The translations under genes were made by a program, and so were the position numbers. The notes beneath the pieces are model-generated. The model worked only from the letters and a program-made list of their open reading frames with translations. It ran no database searches and had not been told where the DNA came from. A DNA stretch of 41,792 bases from an uncultured Bacteroidales bacterium. Its GTDB lineage: Bacteria; Bacteroidota; Bacteroidia; Bacteroidales; Muribaculaceae. Every line of letters begins with the position of its first letter. The first letter of the stretch is position 1. Shown here in pieces: positions 5,397 through 14,309 of the stretch. The stretch lies in assembly GCA_947176235.1 (NCBI GenBank), contig CAMWPM010000015.1, positions 1 to 41,792 of the forward strand, read 5' to 3'.

Positions 5397-8219
5397 TTAC
5401 TCGGCTTCGAGTATCACTACGCGGTAATTCTTCTGATCCATGAGCTGCTTCATGTAGTTGTTAACGTCATCCACGGTGATGCCGTTGAGCACCTCCACAT
5501 TTCCGTTGAACGTGTCAACGCCGTTCAGCGAAGTTCCCGACATTGCGTCGAGCCATGCACCGTTCTTTTCCTTGTTTTCGGTAGCGGTCTTCACCATGTA
5601 TTCCGTTACCTTCGACAGCTCGTCAGGTGTTACGTCGCTCTGCATGCTCTCGAAGCAGCTTCCTATGTAAGCCAGTACGTCGTCCAGCATTTCAGGCTTC
5701 ATCGGGAAGACGCTCTCTATCACGGCGTTTTGCATTCCCTGACGGCTCAGGCTACCTTGGGCACCGATGCTGTAGACGGCGCCCATCTCCTCGCGCACCT
5801 TATCGTTCAGGCGTTTCGACATCACCTGTGCGGCTATCGAGGCAAGCTTGGCGTTCTTGCTTGTGTAGGGGATGTTACCGGCGGCAACCACTGCTACATA
5901 AGTCTGGGGAGTCTCCATCTTAGTCGTGAACTTGTCCGTGGCTGAGCCCTTCTTTACTTCAAGGGAAGCTACAGGTTCGAAACTGCGGTTGGCTGTAGCT
6001 GCATCGGCGGGAAGGGTAGCGATGTACTGCTCTACAAGGGGCTTGAACGTATCCATGTCGATGTCACCCACGAAGAAGAAGTCATAGTCAGCTGCGTTCG
6101 CAACCATTGACTTGGCTATGTTCAGTATTTCCTCGCGGTCAACGCTCTTCAGCGTTTCCGTTGTGATCATTCCTCGGCGCGGGTCGCTGAAGAGGGCGCT
6201 GAAGAGGTCCTTCTGGAAGATGAACATCGGGTCAGCCTCCTGGTTGGCGAGCACAGCGTTAAGCTTGTTCACCAGCGAGTTGAACTCCTCTTCGTCGATG
6301 TTGAGTTCGGTGAACGTGGCATAGATGAGCTCCATCGCGGTGGCAAGATCCTTAGCGGTTGTCGAGCCGCTCAGTTCCCTGTTGTAGCCTTCAAGACTCA
6401 GGGATGTTGAAGCCTGCTTGCCCTTGAGGTATTTGTTCACGTCAGTGCTCGTGTAAGTTCCGTAGCCCATGATGCTTGTGGCGTAAGGCATAATCAGGAG
6501 TTGGGGAGCCTTTTCGGGAGCCACTGTGGATGTTCCGCCTTTGGCTATGGCGCTGAACACGATTTCGTTGTCCTTGAACTTCGTCTGCTTCACCCACACC
6601 TTCACGCCGTTCGACAGCGTCATGCAGGTTGCGCCCCACTGTGCGTCGTCTGTCATGGACGTAATTTTGCCGGGAGCGGGAAGCTCGGGAATCAGAGGCT
6701 CGGTCTTGGAGTTATCCTCATATCCGCCGATTTCCTCCGCATCGATGCTGCTCATGATAGCGGCAAGCTCCTCGGCTGTCGGTACGGGATATTCCTCCTT
6801 TTCGGGCAGAAGAACCATCACCACGCGGTTGTTCGGCGTGATCATCTGGGCAAATGCCTGATTGATCATGTCCACGCTGATCATCGGTGCCACCTGCTGC
6901 ATCATCTGATAAGTTGTTTCGATACCCGGGGCAGCGTCACCATCGATGAAGTTTCTCACGTATTCGTTCACGTAGCGGCTCGACTCCACGCTTGAACGCT
7001 CGTTGTAACGCTTTTCGAGGCGCGACAGATATTCGCTGCGGGCGCGGTCATATTCGCTTTCGGTGAACCCGCCTCTCTGTGCGCGGAGGGTCTCGCGGTA
7101 AGCCGCCTCAAGCGCGGGCTTCACGTCAGTTCCCTTCGGAAGAGCCTGGATCTTGAATGCATCCTTGGTCTTTGCCGCGAAGTCATTGCCGTAGCTTGCC
7201 GATGCCACTGCTAAGGGAGCGTCTGCTTTGGATGTGATGTCGCTGAAGCGCTCGTTGAGCATGGCGTCGATCATCGAAGTCATGTAATCCTGCACCAGTT
7301 CCACCTGTGTTCCCTTAAGTTCTGCGGGGATAGGCTCCTGACGGATCATAAGCATCACGATGGCATTCGTCTGCTCCTTGTCTGCACCGATGGCGTAGAT
7401 GGTTTCTTCGTTGTCAGGCACTGGCTCATACACACGCTCCGGAGCGTTTTCCGGCATCTTGATTCCGCCGAAGTATTCCTTGATTTTACCCTCGATCACA
7501 TCTACGTCGATGTCACCTACCACTACGATACCCTGCTGGTCCGGACGGTACCAGGTCTCGTAATAGTCTCTCAGCACCTGATAGGGGAAGTTATCCACCA
7601 CTTCCATTGTGCCGATCGGCAGACGGTAGCCATATTTGGAGCCGGGATACATCACCGGAAGAAGATTCTCTAAGATACGCATCTGTCCTACGTTCGACCG
7701 GCGCCACTCTTCATGGATCACGCCACGTTCCTTGTCAATTTCTTCAGGATCGAGAAGCAGACCGTCTGCCCAGTCATGAAGAATAATGAGACAGGAGTCA
7801 ACTACTGATTCGTCGCTCACGGGAACGTTCGAGATATTGTAGACGGTCTCGTCGATTGAAGTATAAGCGTTCAGATTGGCTCCGAATTTCACGCCTTTGC
7901 TCTCAAGGTAGTCAATCAGTGAGTTCCCGGGGAAATTCTCTGTTCCGTTGAAGCACATGTGCTCCAGGAAGTGCGCCAGACCGCGCTGCGAGTCGTTCTC
8001 GAGAATCGAGCCGACCTTCTGCGCGATGTAGAAGTCCGCCTGACCTTTCGGTTTTTCATTGTGACGGATGTAGTAAGTCAGGCCGTTATCCAGCTTGCCC
8101 ATCTTTACGGCGGGATCAAGAGGGAGTTTCGGCAACTGCTGGGCAGTCACGCCGATGCCCGTTCCGAGCATCATCACGCCTGCTGCCAGACTCAGTGCTG
8201 TCTTGAAAATTCTTTTCAT
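5397..8219 (-). CDS. M16 family zinc metallopeptidase (two tandem peptidase units), exported
   Basis: 940 residues with a signal peptide (residues 1-26, LAAGVMMLGTGIGVTA). The first peptidase unit carries the inverted zinc motif HxxEH as HFLEH at 83-87 in RGLAHFLEHMCFNGTENFPG; a downstream conserved segment KERGVIHEEWRR supplies the third ligand. The second half (from about 520) has the same fold but no HxxEH, as is normal for pitrilysin-like M16 proteins of this length, where one half is catalytic and the other supports the chamber. It probably degrades peptides in the periplasm. It is transcribed alone with its own terminator, and I could not find a clear promoter in the 225-bp leader. Confidence 0.93.
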   Translation of the reverse strand: MKRIFKTALSLAAGVMMLGTGIGVTAQQLPKLPLDPAVKMGKLDNGLTYYIRHNEKPKGQADFYIAQKVGSILENDSQRGLAHFLEHMCFNGTENFPGNSLIDYLESKGVKFGANLNAYTSIDETVYNISNVPVSDESVVDSCLIILHDWADGLLLDPEEIDKERGVIHEEWRRSNVGQMRILENLLPVMYPGSKYGYRLPIGTMEVVDNFPYQVLRDYYETWYRPDQQGIVVVGDIDVDVIEGKIKEYFGGIKMPENAPERVYEPVPDNEETIYAIGADKEQTNAIVMLMIRQEPIPAELKGTQVELVQDYMTSMIDAMLNERFSDITSKADAPLAVASASYGNDFAAKTKDAFKIQALPKGTDVKPALEAAYRETLRAQRGGFTESEYDRARSEYLSRLEKRYNERSSVESSRYVNEYVRNFIDGDAAPGIETTYQMMQQVAPMISVDMINQAFAQMITPNNRVVMVLLPEKEEYPVPTAEELAAIMSSIDAEEIGGYEDNSKTEPLIPELPAPGKITSMTDDAQWGATCMTLSNGVKVWVKQTKFKDNEIVFSAIAKGGTSTVAPEKAPQLLIMPYATSIMGYGTYTSTDVNKYLKGKQASTSLSLEGYNRELSGSTTAKDLATAMELIYATFTELNIDEEEFNSLVNKLNAVLANQEADPMFIFQKDLFSALFSDPRRGMITTETLKSVDREEILNIAKSMVANAADYDFFFVGDIDMDTFKPLVEQYIATLPADAATANRSFEPVASLEVKKGSATDKFTTKMETPQTYVAVVAAGNIPYTSKNAKLASIAAQVMSKRLNDKVREEMGAVYSIGAQGSLSRQGMQNAVIESVFPMKPEMLDDVLAYIGSCFESMQSDVTPDELSKVTEYMVKTATENKEKNGAWLDAMSGTSLNGVDTFNGNVEVLNGITVDDVNNYMKQLMDQKNYRVVILEAE

Positions 8220-8322
8220 TTCTTGATAATTTATTGGTTTTTATCAGTTTATATTCAGTTCTGATTGTCTATATTATTTCTTGTACGGTGTCTGTTTGCC
8301 GTCGGTAATTCTAATCTCTCAT

Positions 8323-8339
8323 TCGGAATCGCATTCCGA
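8323..8339. other. Short hairpin in the leader of the M16 peptidase gene
   Basis: TCGGAAT (8323-8329) and ATTCCGA (8333-8339) form a 7-bp stem with a 3-base loop. It lies between the serine hydrolase stop and the M16 start. No U-tract follows on either strand. It may be a weak terminator or a protein site. Confidence 0.3.
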
Positions 8340-8444
8340 TCCCTCTTCGTTTCTTTATTTGACGCGCCACGTAAGCTAAAGTGACAGTCGACACTTGAAT
8401 TTAACGCACTTTAACAAATAATTCTCCGGCATCATCTCATATCC

Positions 8445-9599
8445 CTACATTGTGCCCTCTCTTCCAATTATCTCGTCAATCGCCTTCGCCATCTCCCACC
8501 GATCCTTGTCATGACGGTTCTCAAGAACTATGATCTTCAGTCCGCTCGAAGGATATTTCGCCACGTACGCTTGAAATCCTCCGTTATCCCCCGTGTGATA
8601 CACCTTCTCTCCTTGCCCCGGTGTTCGGTCCACAAACCATCCGAGCGCATAGTACGTGTTCGGTCGGTTCTGATAGTCGCACCACGGGCTCCCGCTCACC
8701 TCCACCACCGGGCGGTAAGCCATTTCAAGCTGCTCTGGTGTAAGCAACACGTTATGAGCGAGGGCTTGCTCCCATTTCAGCATGTCACGCGCCGTCGAAT
8801 AGACTCCTCCGTCTGGTCTTGTTGCGAAAAAAGTCTCCTCTCCGTAGTCAAATTCTTTCCACCCCTCCGGCGTCGGTTCATATCCGTGTGCCGTATGCTC
8901 CCGATGCTCCGAAGGATCGAAATAGTACGTATCCTCCATCCCCGCCGGCTTAAACACATGCTCCTGCTGCCAGTCCGCAAACGCCATCCCGCTGTTCTTC
9001 TCGATCACCTTTGCTAAGAGCAGAAACGATGGATTCAGATAGTCATACGCCGTCCCGGGCACAAACTTTGTATCAGTCACCGTTGGGAAATACGACGCTG
9101 ACCACTCATCATCCGCATGGATGCACTTCTCACGGTCACTCCGGTCGCGGCTGTCAGGCACACCCGACGTGTGCGAAGCCAGATGCTGGAGAGTTATCTC
9201 CCTCCACATCGGATTTTCGAAGTCTATCCACTCGCTCACGGCATCCTGCATGTCCACGTTCTGTTGCAGCAGACCCACCACCGTCATCTGCTTCGACACC
9301 GAAGCAATGCAGAATCGGGTTCTCTCGTCAATCGGTTCCCGCGTCTCCATGTCTGCCAGTCCGAAATATCGCTCATAGATCACCGAATCCCCCTCTGCTA
9401 TTATCACAGCGCCACCGGGAGCTTCCTCTCCCTCTGCGTAACGTGATTCAAACAGAGAGTCAAGCCGTTCCACAACGCCGCTTTCATTCTCTGCCGTCTT
9501 CGGGATCGAACGTCCGATGCACGATGTCGTCATCGCCCCGCACGCGGCAGCCATCACCGCCATCATCCACATTCCTCTAATCCTCATATTCTTCATCAC
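8445..9599 (-). CDS. Serine hydrolase, beta-lactamase class C/AmpC-like family, probable lipoprotein
   Basis: 384 residues. The N-terminus is hydrophobic with a possible lipobox ending at Cys27 (AMTTSC). The active-site motif SxxK is Ser100-Val-Ser-Lys103 in FCIASVSKQMT. A Tyr-x-Asn motif is seen in YDYLNPSF, and the third motif appears as HTGDNGG near residue 330. These are features of penicillin-binding/class C beta-lactamase-like hydrolases, which include peptidases and esterases. No evidence points to antibiotic resistance. It follows nhaC by 28 bp and is probably the last gene of the nucleotidase-nhaC-hydrolase operon. The substrate is unknown. Confidence 0.88.
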   Translation of the reverse strand: MMKNMRIRGMWMMAVMAAACGAMTTSCIGRSIPKTAENESGVVERLDSLFESRYAEGEEAPGGAVIIAEGDSVIYERYFGLADMETREPIDERTRFCIASVSKQMTVVGLLQQNVDMQDAVSEWIDFENPMWREITLQHLASHTSGVPDSRDRSDREKCIHADDEWSASYFPTVTDTKFVPGTAYDYLNPSFLLLAKVIEKNSGMAFADWQQEHVFKPAGMEDTYYFDPSEHREHTAHGYEPTPEGWKEFDYGEETFFATRPDGGVYSTARDMLKWEQALAHNVLLTPEQLEMAYRPVVEVSGSPWCDYQNRPNTYYALGWFVDRTPGQGEKVYHTGDNGGFQAYVAKYPSSGLKIIVLENRHDKDRWEMAKAIDEIIGREGTM

Positions 9600-9627
9600 T
9601 TTTATATCGTTAAAATCAGTTCGCTTA

Positions 9628-10950
9628 TTAATTTGACAGCCGACGTTTCCTCTTCACTATTATCGACAGAACCAGCATCAGCAGCAACGCCCACGGATAA
9701 TAGAGATAACGCCAGGGCGCCATTGGGGAGATCCCTGCAAGCGATGTCGCCAGAAGAGTCTGCGCGCCGTAAGGAATAAGACATTGCACCAGACACGACG
9801 CCGTATCAAGCAGCGACGCGCTCTTACGCGGAGAGATGTCGTATCGCTCTGCTATGTCACGTGCTATTGGTCCTACTGTTATGATCGCCACCGTGTTGTT
9901 TGCCGTACAGATGTTGATAAGCCCCACGAGCACAGCTATGCACGTTTGTCCCCCTCGTGTTCCCTTCACTGCCGACGTCAGCGCCCTCAGAAGGAAGTCA
10001 ACGCCACCGGTTGCCTTGATCACTCCGAGCATTCCCGCCGCCATTAGCGTCACGATTATCAGGTCGCCCATCGAGTCGATTCCGTTCCCCGCCATTCCTG
10101 CAAGATCAAAGAATCCAGTCCCCTTCACCAGTCCGATGCCGAGTGCTGTCAGTATTCCGAGAGTCAGGACAGTCACCACATTCACCCCGGCGATTGCCGT
10201 TACTATCACTGTGGCGTAAGGCACCACAAGCAGATAGTCTACTTCCGGCTTCGCGATCTCGCTCGTCACGTCAATTCCGTCCAGCACGTATGCGGCAAGC
10301 GTCAGGAGAGCCGCCGGAACCACTATCAGCACGTTAGCCTTGAACTTATCGTTGAGTTTGCAGCCCTGCGTGCGAGTCGCCGCGATCGTCGTATCGGAGA
10401 TGAACGACAGGTTGTCGCCGAAAAAAGCCCCGCCGATCACCACAGCCACGAAGTAGGCGGTTTCCGCATCCACCGCTCCCGCCAGCTTCACCGCCAATGG
10501 CGTAAGGGCTACGACAGTCCCTACCGACGTCCCCACGGCAAACGATATCACACATGCCGCCGTGAAAAGACCTGGTATCACCATCGACGGCGGTAACCAT
10601 TGCATTGTCAACCCCACGGTTGCGTCCACTGCTCCGATTCCGGTCGCAAGTGACGCGAATCCTCCGGCGAGAATGAAGATCCACACCATGAAAAGCACGT
10701 TGGGATTAGCGGCTTCTCCCGAATAGATGGCGATGCGCTCGTTAAGCTTCATCCCTCGGCATATCAGGATTGCCCAGCCCGACGCCACAAGGAATGCCAC
10801 CGACAGCGGCATCTTGTAGAAGTCTCCTGCCACCACCGACACGACCAGGTAGAACACTGCGAACACTCCAACTGGCGACAGTGCCAGTAGTCCCTGTCCG
10901 ACCCCTACGTGCCGTTCCTTCCCGTAAGCCGCCGCTTCCTCTGTCATCAC
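9628..10950 (-). CDS. nhaC: Na+/H+ antiporter, NhaC family
   Basis: 440 residues with about eleven hydrophobic segments and no signal peptide. Family-typical blocks are present: VVIGGAFFGDNLSFISDTTIAA (about 190-211; conserved GDNLSPISDTT element), a Ser/Thr-rich early helix (SFAVGTSVGTVVALTPLA) and a late INICTANNTVAIITVGPIA segment. NhaC-type carriers exchange external protons for internal sodium, or couple organic-acid exchange, in the inner membrane. The ATG overlaps the TGA of the upstream nucleotidase by 4 bases (ATGA), so the two are translationally coupled. The ion specificity cannot be read from sequence; malate/lactate or tyrosine antiport are alternatives in this superfamily. Confidence 0.88.
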   Translation of the reverse strand: MMTEEAAAYGKERHVGVGQGLLALSPVGVFAVFYLVVSVVAGDFYKMPLSVAFLVASGWAILICRGMKLNERIAIYSGEAANPNVLFMVWIFILAGGFASLATGIGAVDATVGLTMQWLPPSMVIPGLFTAACVISFAVGTSVGTVVALTPLAVKLAGAVDAETAYFVAVVIGGAFFGDNLSFISDTTIAATRTQGCKLNDKFKANVLIVVPAALLTLAAYVLDGIDVTSEIAKPEVDYLLVVPYATVIVTAIAGVNVVTVLTLGILTALGIGLVKGTGFFDLAGMAGNGIDSMGDLIIVTLMAAGMLGVIKATGGVDFLLRALTSAVKGTRGGQTCIAVLVGLINICTANNTVAIITVGPIARDIAERYDISPRKSASLLDTASCLVQCLIPYGAQTLLATSLAGISPMAPWRYLYYPWALLLMLVLSIIVKRKRRLSN

Positions 10951-12500
10951 TTGCTGGCTTTATAGCGTGACTCCTGTGTCGCGCTGATGTATGTTTTCTT
11001 GAAATGCTTCTGTATGTAGTCGAGCAAATCATCGTAGAGCACCTGATCGCTCGATGCCACCACGGTTCCACGGGTCAGCGGCTCCATGTAGTCTCCGCCA
11101 TTGGCAAGATAGTCAATTGTAGCCACCCGGTAAATTGCGTTCGGGTCAAGTTCTTTTCCGTCAAAGGTCACATTCGTGGCTATTTTCTCATCCTTGTCGT
11201 ATGCAATCCTTGCTTCGGAGTTTATGCCGTCCTTTGCACCACGTTTCACCACCACGTCGATCGCATCCTTCAGATCCGATCCTTTGATTTCGAGCACCTC
11301 CACTCTGTTGTTGAACGGAAGCATGTCTATCACCATTCCCTTGGTGATCTTCCCTTTCGGCAGATCCGACCTCACGCCCCCGCGGTTGATCACCGACAGG
11401 TCAATCTTCTTCCCGCTGAGTTCTTCTCCCTTCTTCTTCACGAAGTCTCCTAAGAAGTTGAGGAGTTCATTTTCGTCTCGGCTCAGTTTGTGGGCAGTCT
11501 TCCCCACCTTCACTGCCATTATCGAATCCACAGCATGGCTGTAGGGAAGCAGTTGCGCTTCAAATTTTTTGTCAATCCTGCTGTCCAGACGTCCGTCCAC
11601 TTTTATCAGCTTTGATTTCGTGGCAAGTGTGGCGAGGTCAATTTCGATCTCTCCCACATAGGCGCCTTTTCCGCCTGACTGAGCTATCGTGATGCTGTCA
11701 CACGAAGCGTTGGCGTGTCGGGCACGATAGCGTTCGGTTTGATTTTCCGGGTCTATCACGGTGTGTGAGTGTCCGCCGATTATCAGGTCGATATTTTTGC
11801 TGTCCTTAGCGATGGAGGCATCGCTCGCCCTGTAGGTGCCGTCATATCCGATATGGGTCACTGCCACCACATAATCCGCGTGTTCTACGTTTTTCAGATA
11901 CCACGCCATGGCATTCGCAGCCTCTGTCGCGTCAAGGTACACCACACCGTCATAATTTCCCTCGGCTATCATTCCCTTCGGTTCAAGGTTTATTCCGATG
12001 AATCCTATCTTTTTGTCACCGACGGTTCTGATTTCGTAGGGCTTGAAATATGGCTCCAATGTGCTCCCTCTTAAGTCGTAGTTCGAAGTAAGCCAGGTGG
12101 CATTAGCCAGCGGAAGCACTCTTGCAAGCTGTTCCATCCCGTTGTCGAAGTCATGATTGCCGAGCACTGCTATGTCATAGTCAAGAAGATCCATCATCTT
12201 GTACTCCACCTCGCCCTTGTAGAGCGTGAAGTACATCGAGCCCTGCACTGCATCTCCGGCATCGATCAGTATCACGTTCGGATGCTCCGCTCTCACGCTG
12301 TCTATCACCGCCTTGCGTCGGAGCAGACCACCGGTGCCATCCTCGTGAGGATCAATCTGACTGTGCACGTCATTGGTGTGCAGGATGATAAGCTTTTCAG
12401 GCTGCCGGATTTCCTCAGCAGAGAGAGTCACTGCCGTAGGGTAAGACATAATCACAGCTGTCGCAATTGCAGTTGATAGCTTTTTCAGATCACATTTCAT
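10947..12500 (-). CDS. Bifunctional metallophosphatase/5'-nucleotidase (UshA-like), exported
   Basis: 517 residues with a signal peptide (about 1-28, AIATAVIMSYPTAVTLSA). The N-terminal metallophosphoesterase domain has the di-metal motifs HTNDVHSQ (about 40-47), DAGDAVQGS, LGNHDFDNG (about 115-123) and GGHSHT (about 242-247). The C-terminal 5'-nucleotidase domain (about 330-517) has NRGGVRSDLPKG and a late YLANGGDYM nucleotide-ring pocket motif. Both domains are present and uninterrupted. It should hydrolyse extracytoplasmic nucleotides to nucleosides and phosphate. It is the first gene of a three-gene operon with nhaC and a serine hydrolase. Confidence 0.94.
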   Translation of the reverse strand: MKCDLKKLSTAIATAVIMSYPTAVTLSAEEIRQPEKLIILHTNDVHSQIDPHEDGTGGLLRRKAVIDSVRAEHPNVILIDAGDAVQGSMYFTLYKGEVEYKMMDLLDYDIAVLGNHDFDNGMEQLARVLPLANATWLTSNYDLRGSTLEPYFKPYEIRTVGDKKIGFIGINLEPKGMIAEGNYDGVVYLDATEAANAMAWYLKNVEHADYVVAVTHIGYDGTYRASDASIAKDSKNIDLIIGGHSHTVIDPENQTERYRARHANASCDSITIAQSGGKGAYVGEIEIDLATLATKSKLIKVDGRLDSRIDKKFEAQLLPYSHAVDSIMAVKVGKTAHKLSRDENELLNFLGDFVKKKGEELSGKKIDLSVINRGGVRSDLPKGKITKGMVIDMLPFNNRVEVLEIKGSDLKDAIDVVVKRGAKDGINSEARIAYDKDEKIATNVTFDGKELDPNAIYRVATIDYLANGGDYMEPLTRGTVVASSDQVLYDDLLDYIQKHFKKTYISATQESRYKASK

Positions 12501-12619
12501 GATTCGTCTGTTTTTTTATGAGTGTTCTTTCTTTTATTCTGTTCAATTTCCGATAATTATTGTACTATTGGCAACAATTCTTTTCTGACAGTACCTTTCA
12601 AGGCATGCTATAATCCGTA

Positions 12620-13771
12620 TTAGCTCATGGTTCGGATGATCTCTCCGGCTCTTCGGGCTGCTTCTGTCACTCTCCGCATCGCTTCTCCCACGCTCGGAGG
12701 CACCTTTTCAGCATGCCCGTACGAACTGTCTATTATCGTAATTCCTGTTCCCGCAGGCTCCTTCCCGCACTGACCCCCTGTTCCGTCCCACACGTCATCC
12801 CCCACACATCCCGCTATCACTATGAGTGGCACGCCTTTTTCCACACACACCTTCCACAGTGCTCCCACTACCTTGCCGGTCCACGATTGTCGGTCCACGC
12901 TACCCTCTCCCGTTATCACTCCTTCCAAATTTTCTATTTCTCCTATCCCGGTAAGTTCAATCATGTATTCTGCCCCCTTGGTAAGCACCGCCTCAACCCA
13001 TCCGGCGAGCTTTAGTCCGAACCCCAGACCGCCCGCCGCCCCGCACATCGGCTCGTAAGGCGATGCTCCTGCGAGCCGGGCCCAGTTTTCAAGTGCTCTC
13101 CTCAATGCGGGCATATCTTCCTCTCTCACCCCCTTCTGCCTGGCGAAGTCAATCGCCGACATCTCCCCCTCTTTCTTCCCGAGCAACGGCACATTCACGT
13201 CGCATAGCATCGTGAGTCTGCCACGTGCTCTTAATCCGCTCATATCGATTCTTTCCACGAGTCCGAGTAAACTCGGAGTTATCGGCTCTCTCACCTCTTC
13301 TCCCCCGATGTAGAATTTTGCGCCCATTGCCTGAAGGCAACCGGCTCCCCCGTCTGATGTTGCCGACCCTCCAAGGCAGAGTGTTATATCTGTCATTCCG
13401 TTTGCGAGCAGACGGTTTATCAGTTCACCCACGCCGGCCGACGAAGCGTCCATGGCATTCACCTCTCCCCTCGCCTTTGCTTTCACCAGACCGACCACAC
13501 TTGCCACCTCTGCCACACACTTGTTTTTGTCACGTTTACCACGGTAGCATGTCACGTTTATAGGCTGTCCGTAAGCATCTTGAATGTCTGGAATCACCAA
13601 TTCTGTCATTTTATCCCCCCGCGCCACCATCTCCGCGGTCCCGTCGCCGCCGTCGCCAAGCGGGATTTCGACACATGGTATGTCGAAATTCTTCAGCCCG
13701 CGTGCTATAGCATCGGCAGCCTGTTGCGCGGTAAGCGTTCCCTTGAATTTATCTGGAGCTATCACCCACAT
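12620..13771 (-). CDS. Glycerate kinase (GarK/GlxK family)
   Basis: 383 residues. The start MWVIAPDKFKGTLTAQQAADAI and the block EIPLGDGGDGTAEM are hallmarks of the type II (GarK) glycerate kinase fold. Further conserved parts are CLGGSATSDGGAGCLQAMGAKF (split here as CLGGSATSDGG and AGCLQAMGAKF, about 135-156) and ITGEGSVDRQSWTGKVVGAL (about 285-305). It phosphorylates D-glycerate, probably to 2-phosphoglycerate, feeding glycolysis from glycerate, glucarate or serine breakdown. It stands alone on the - strand, 119 bp from the nucleotidase operon. No promoter box was identified between it and the upstream lipoprotein terminator. Confidence 0.93.
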   Translation of the reverse strand: MWVIAPDKFKGTLTAQQAADAIARGLKNFDIPCVEIPLGDGGDGTAEMVARGDKMTELVIPDIQDAYGQPINVTCYRGKRDKNKCVAEVASVVGLVKAKARGEVNAMDASSAGVGELINRLLANGMTDITLCLGGSATSDGGAGCLQAMGAKFYIGGEEVREPITPSLLGLVERIDMSGLRARGRLTMLCDVNVPLLGKKEGEMSAIDFARQKGVREEDMPALRRALENWARLAGASPYEPMCGAAGGLGFGLKLAGWVEAVLTKGAEYMIELTGIGEIENLEGVITGEGSVDRQSWTGKVVGALWKVCVEKGVPLIVIAGCVGDDVWDGTGGQCGKEPAGTGITIIDSSYGHAEKVPPSVGEAMRRVTEAARRAGEIIRTMS

Positions 13772-13818
13772 GTATGATCTTTTTTATGGTTTTTGACGCG
13801 ATATCAGTTAAGAGGGAG

Positions 13819-13855
13819 AAAATAAAAACCGGACTCTCCGCAATGGAAAATCCGG
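13819..13855 (-). terminator. Rho-independent terminator of the small lipoprotein gene
   Basis: CCGGA (13829-13833) pairs with TCCGG (13851-13855). The inner part pairs imperfectly. On the - strand the stem is followed by TTTTTATTTT. It separates the lipoprotein transcript from glycerate kinase. Confidence 0.7.
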
Positions 13856-13889
13856 CTATAAGTGCTGTTAGATGGTTTGTCGCAGAAAA

Positions 13890-14090
13890 TTATTCAGCGG
13901 CGGGAGCAGCTACGGTGTCAGCAGCTACGGTGTCAGCAGCAGCGCTGTCAACAACAGCTACAGCCTCTTCCTCAACTACCTCAACTGCCTCGGGTGCAGC
14001 CTCTTCAGCCTGCTCAGCAGCCTTGTTGCCACCGCAAGAGAAAAGAGATACGCTTGCGAGAACTGCGAAAGATAAAACTAACTTTTTCAT
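13890..14090 (-). CDS. Small acidic Ala/Val/Glu repeat lipoprotein
   Basis: 66 residues. The signal peptide MKKLVLSFAVLASVSLFSC ends in a lipobox with the acylated Cys19, followed by GGN. The mature part contains only small and acidic residues, mainly Ala, Glu, Val, Asp and Thr. It ends in three degenerate pentapeptide units of the type D-(S/T)-(A/V)-A-A, encoded by 15-bp tandem DNA repeats at 13906-13950. It has its own promoter and terminator, so it is a monocistronic gene, probably strongly expressed. No catalytic motif is possible. A role as an envelope surface or spacer lipoprotein is only a guess. Coding is supported by the clean signal peptide and flanking signals. Confidence 0.85.
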   Translation of the reverse strand: MKKLVLSFAVLASVSLFSCGGNKAAEQAEEAAPEAVEVVEEEAVAVVDSAAADTVAADTVAAPAAE

Positions 14091-14139
14091 TTTTGATAGG
14101 ATTTAAAAATAAAACAATATTGTTGCTTCAAAAACGCCA

Positions 14140-14170
14140 CAAAGGTAAGCATTATTTGGTTCTTACCAAA
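14140..14170 (-). promoter_or_regulatory. Promoter of the small lipoprotein gene with an overlapping inverted repeat
   Basis: On the - strand TTTG (14170-14167) and TACCTTTG (14147-14140) are 19 bp apart, a full match to the Bacteroidota consensus. An inverted repeat GGTAAG (14144-14149)/CTTACC (14162-14167) links the two boxes and could be an operator. The predicted leader is about 43 bases. Confidence 0.78.
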
Positions 14171-14309
14171 ACATTTTTTATTTTTTTTTATCTCTCAGGC
14201 TGTTTTTTGAGATAATTGAACCCGATTTCGTCGCAAAATTCCATTTTCAGCCCGATTATTGGTCTTTTTTACCCTTGTGATCGGTTTGCTCTTGTAAGAC
14301 TTGTTTTTT

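Noticed and set aside
8445-9599. Beta-lactamase resistance gene
   Set aside because: The SxxK, YxN and HxG motifs are shared by many serine hydrolases; nothing indicates antibiotic hydrolysis.
13774-14106. Ser/Thr/Ala-rich + strand ORF
   Set aside because: It is the antisense of the small lipoprotein and its terminator; low complexity comes from the 15-bp repeats.
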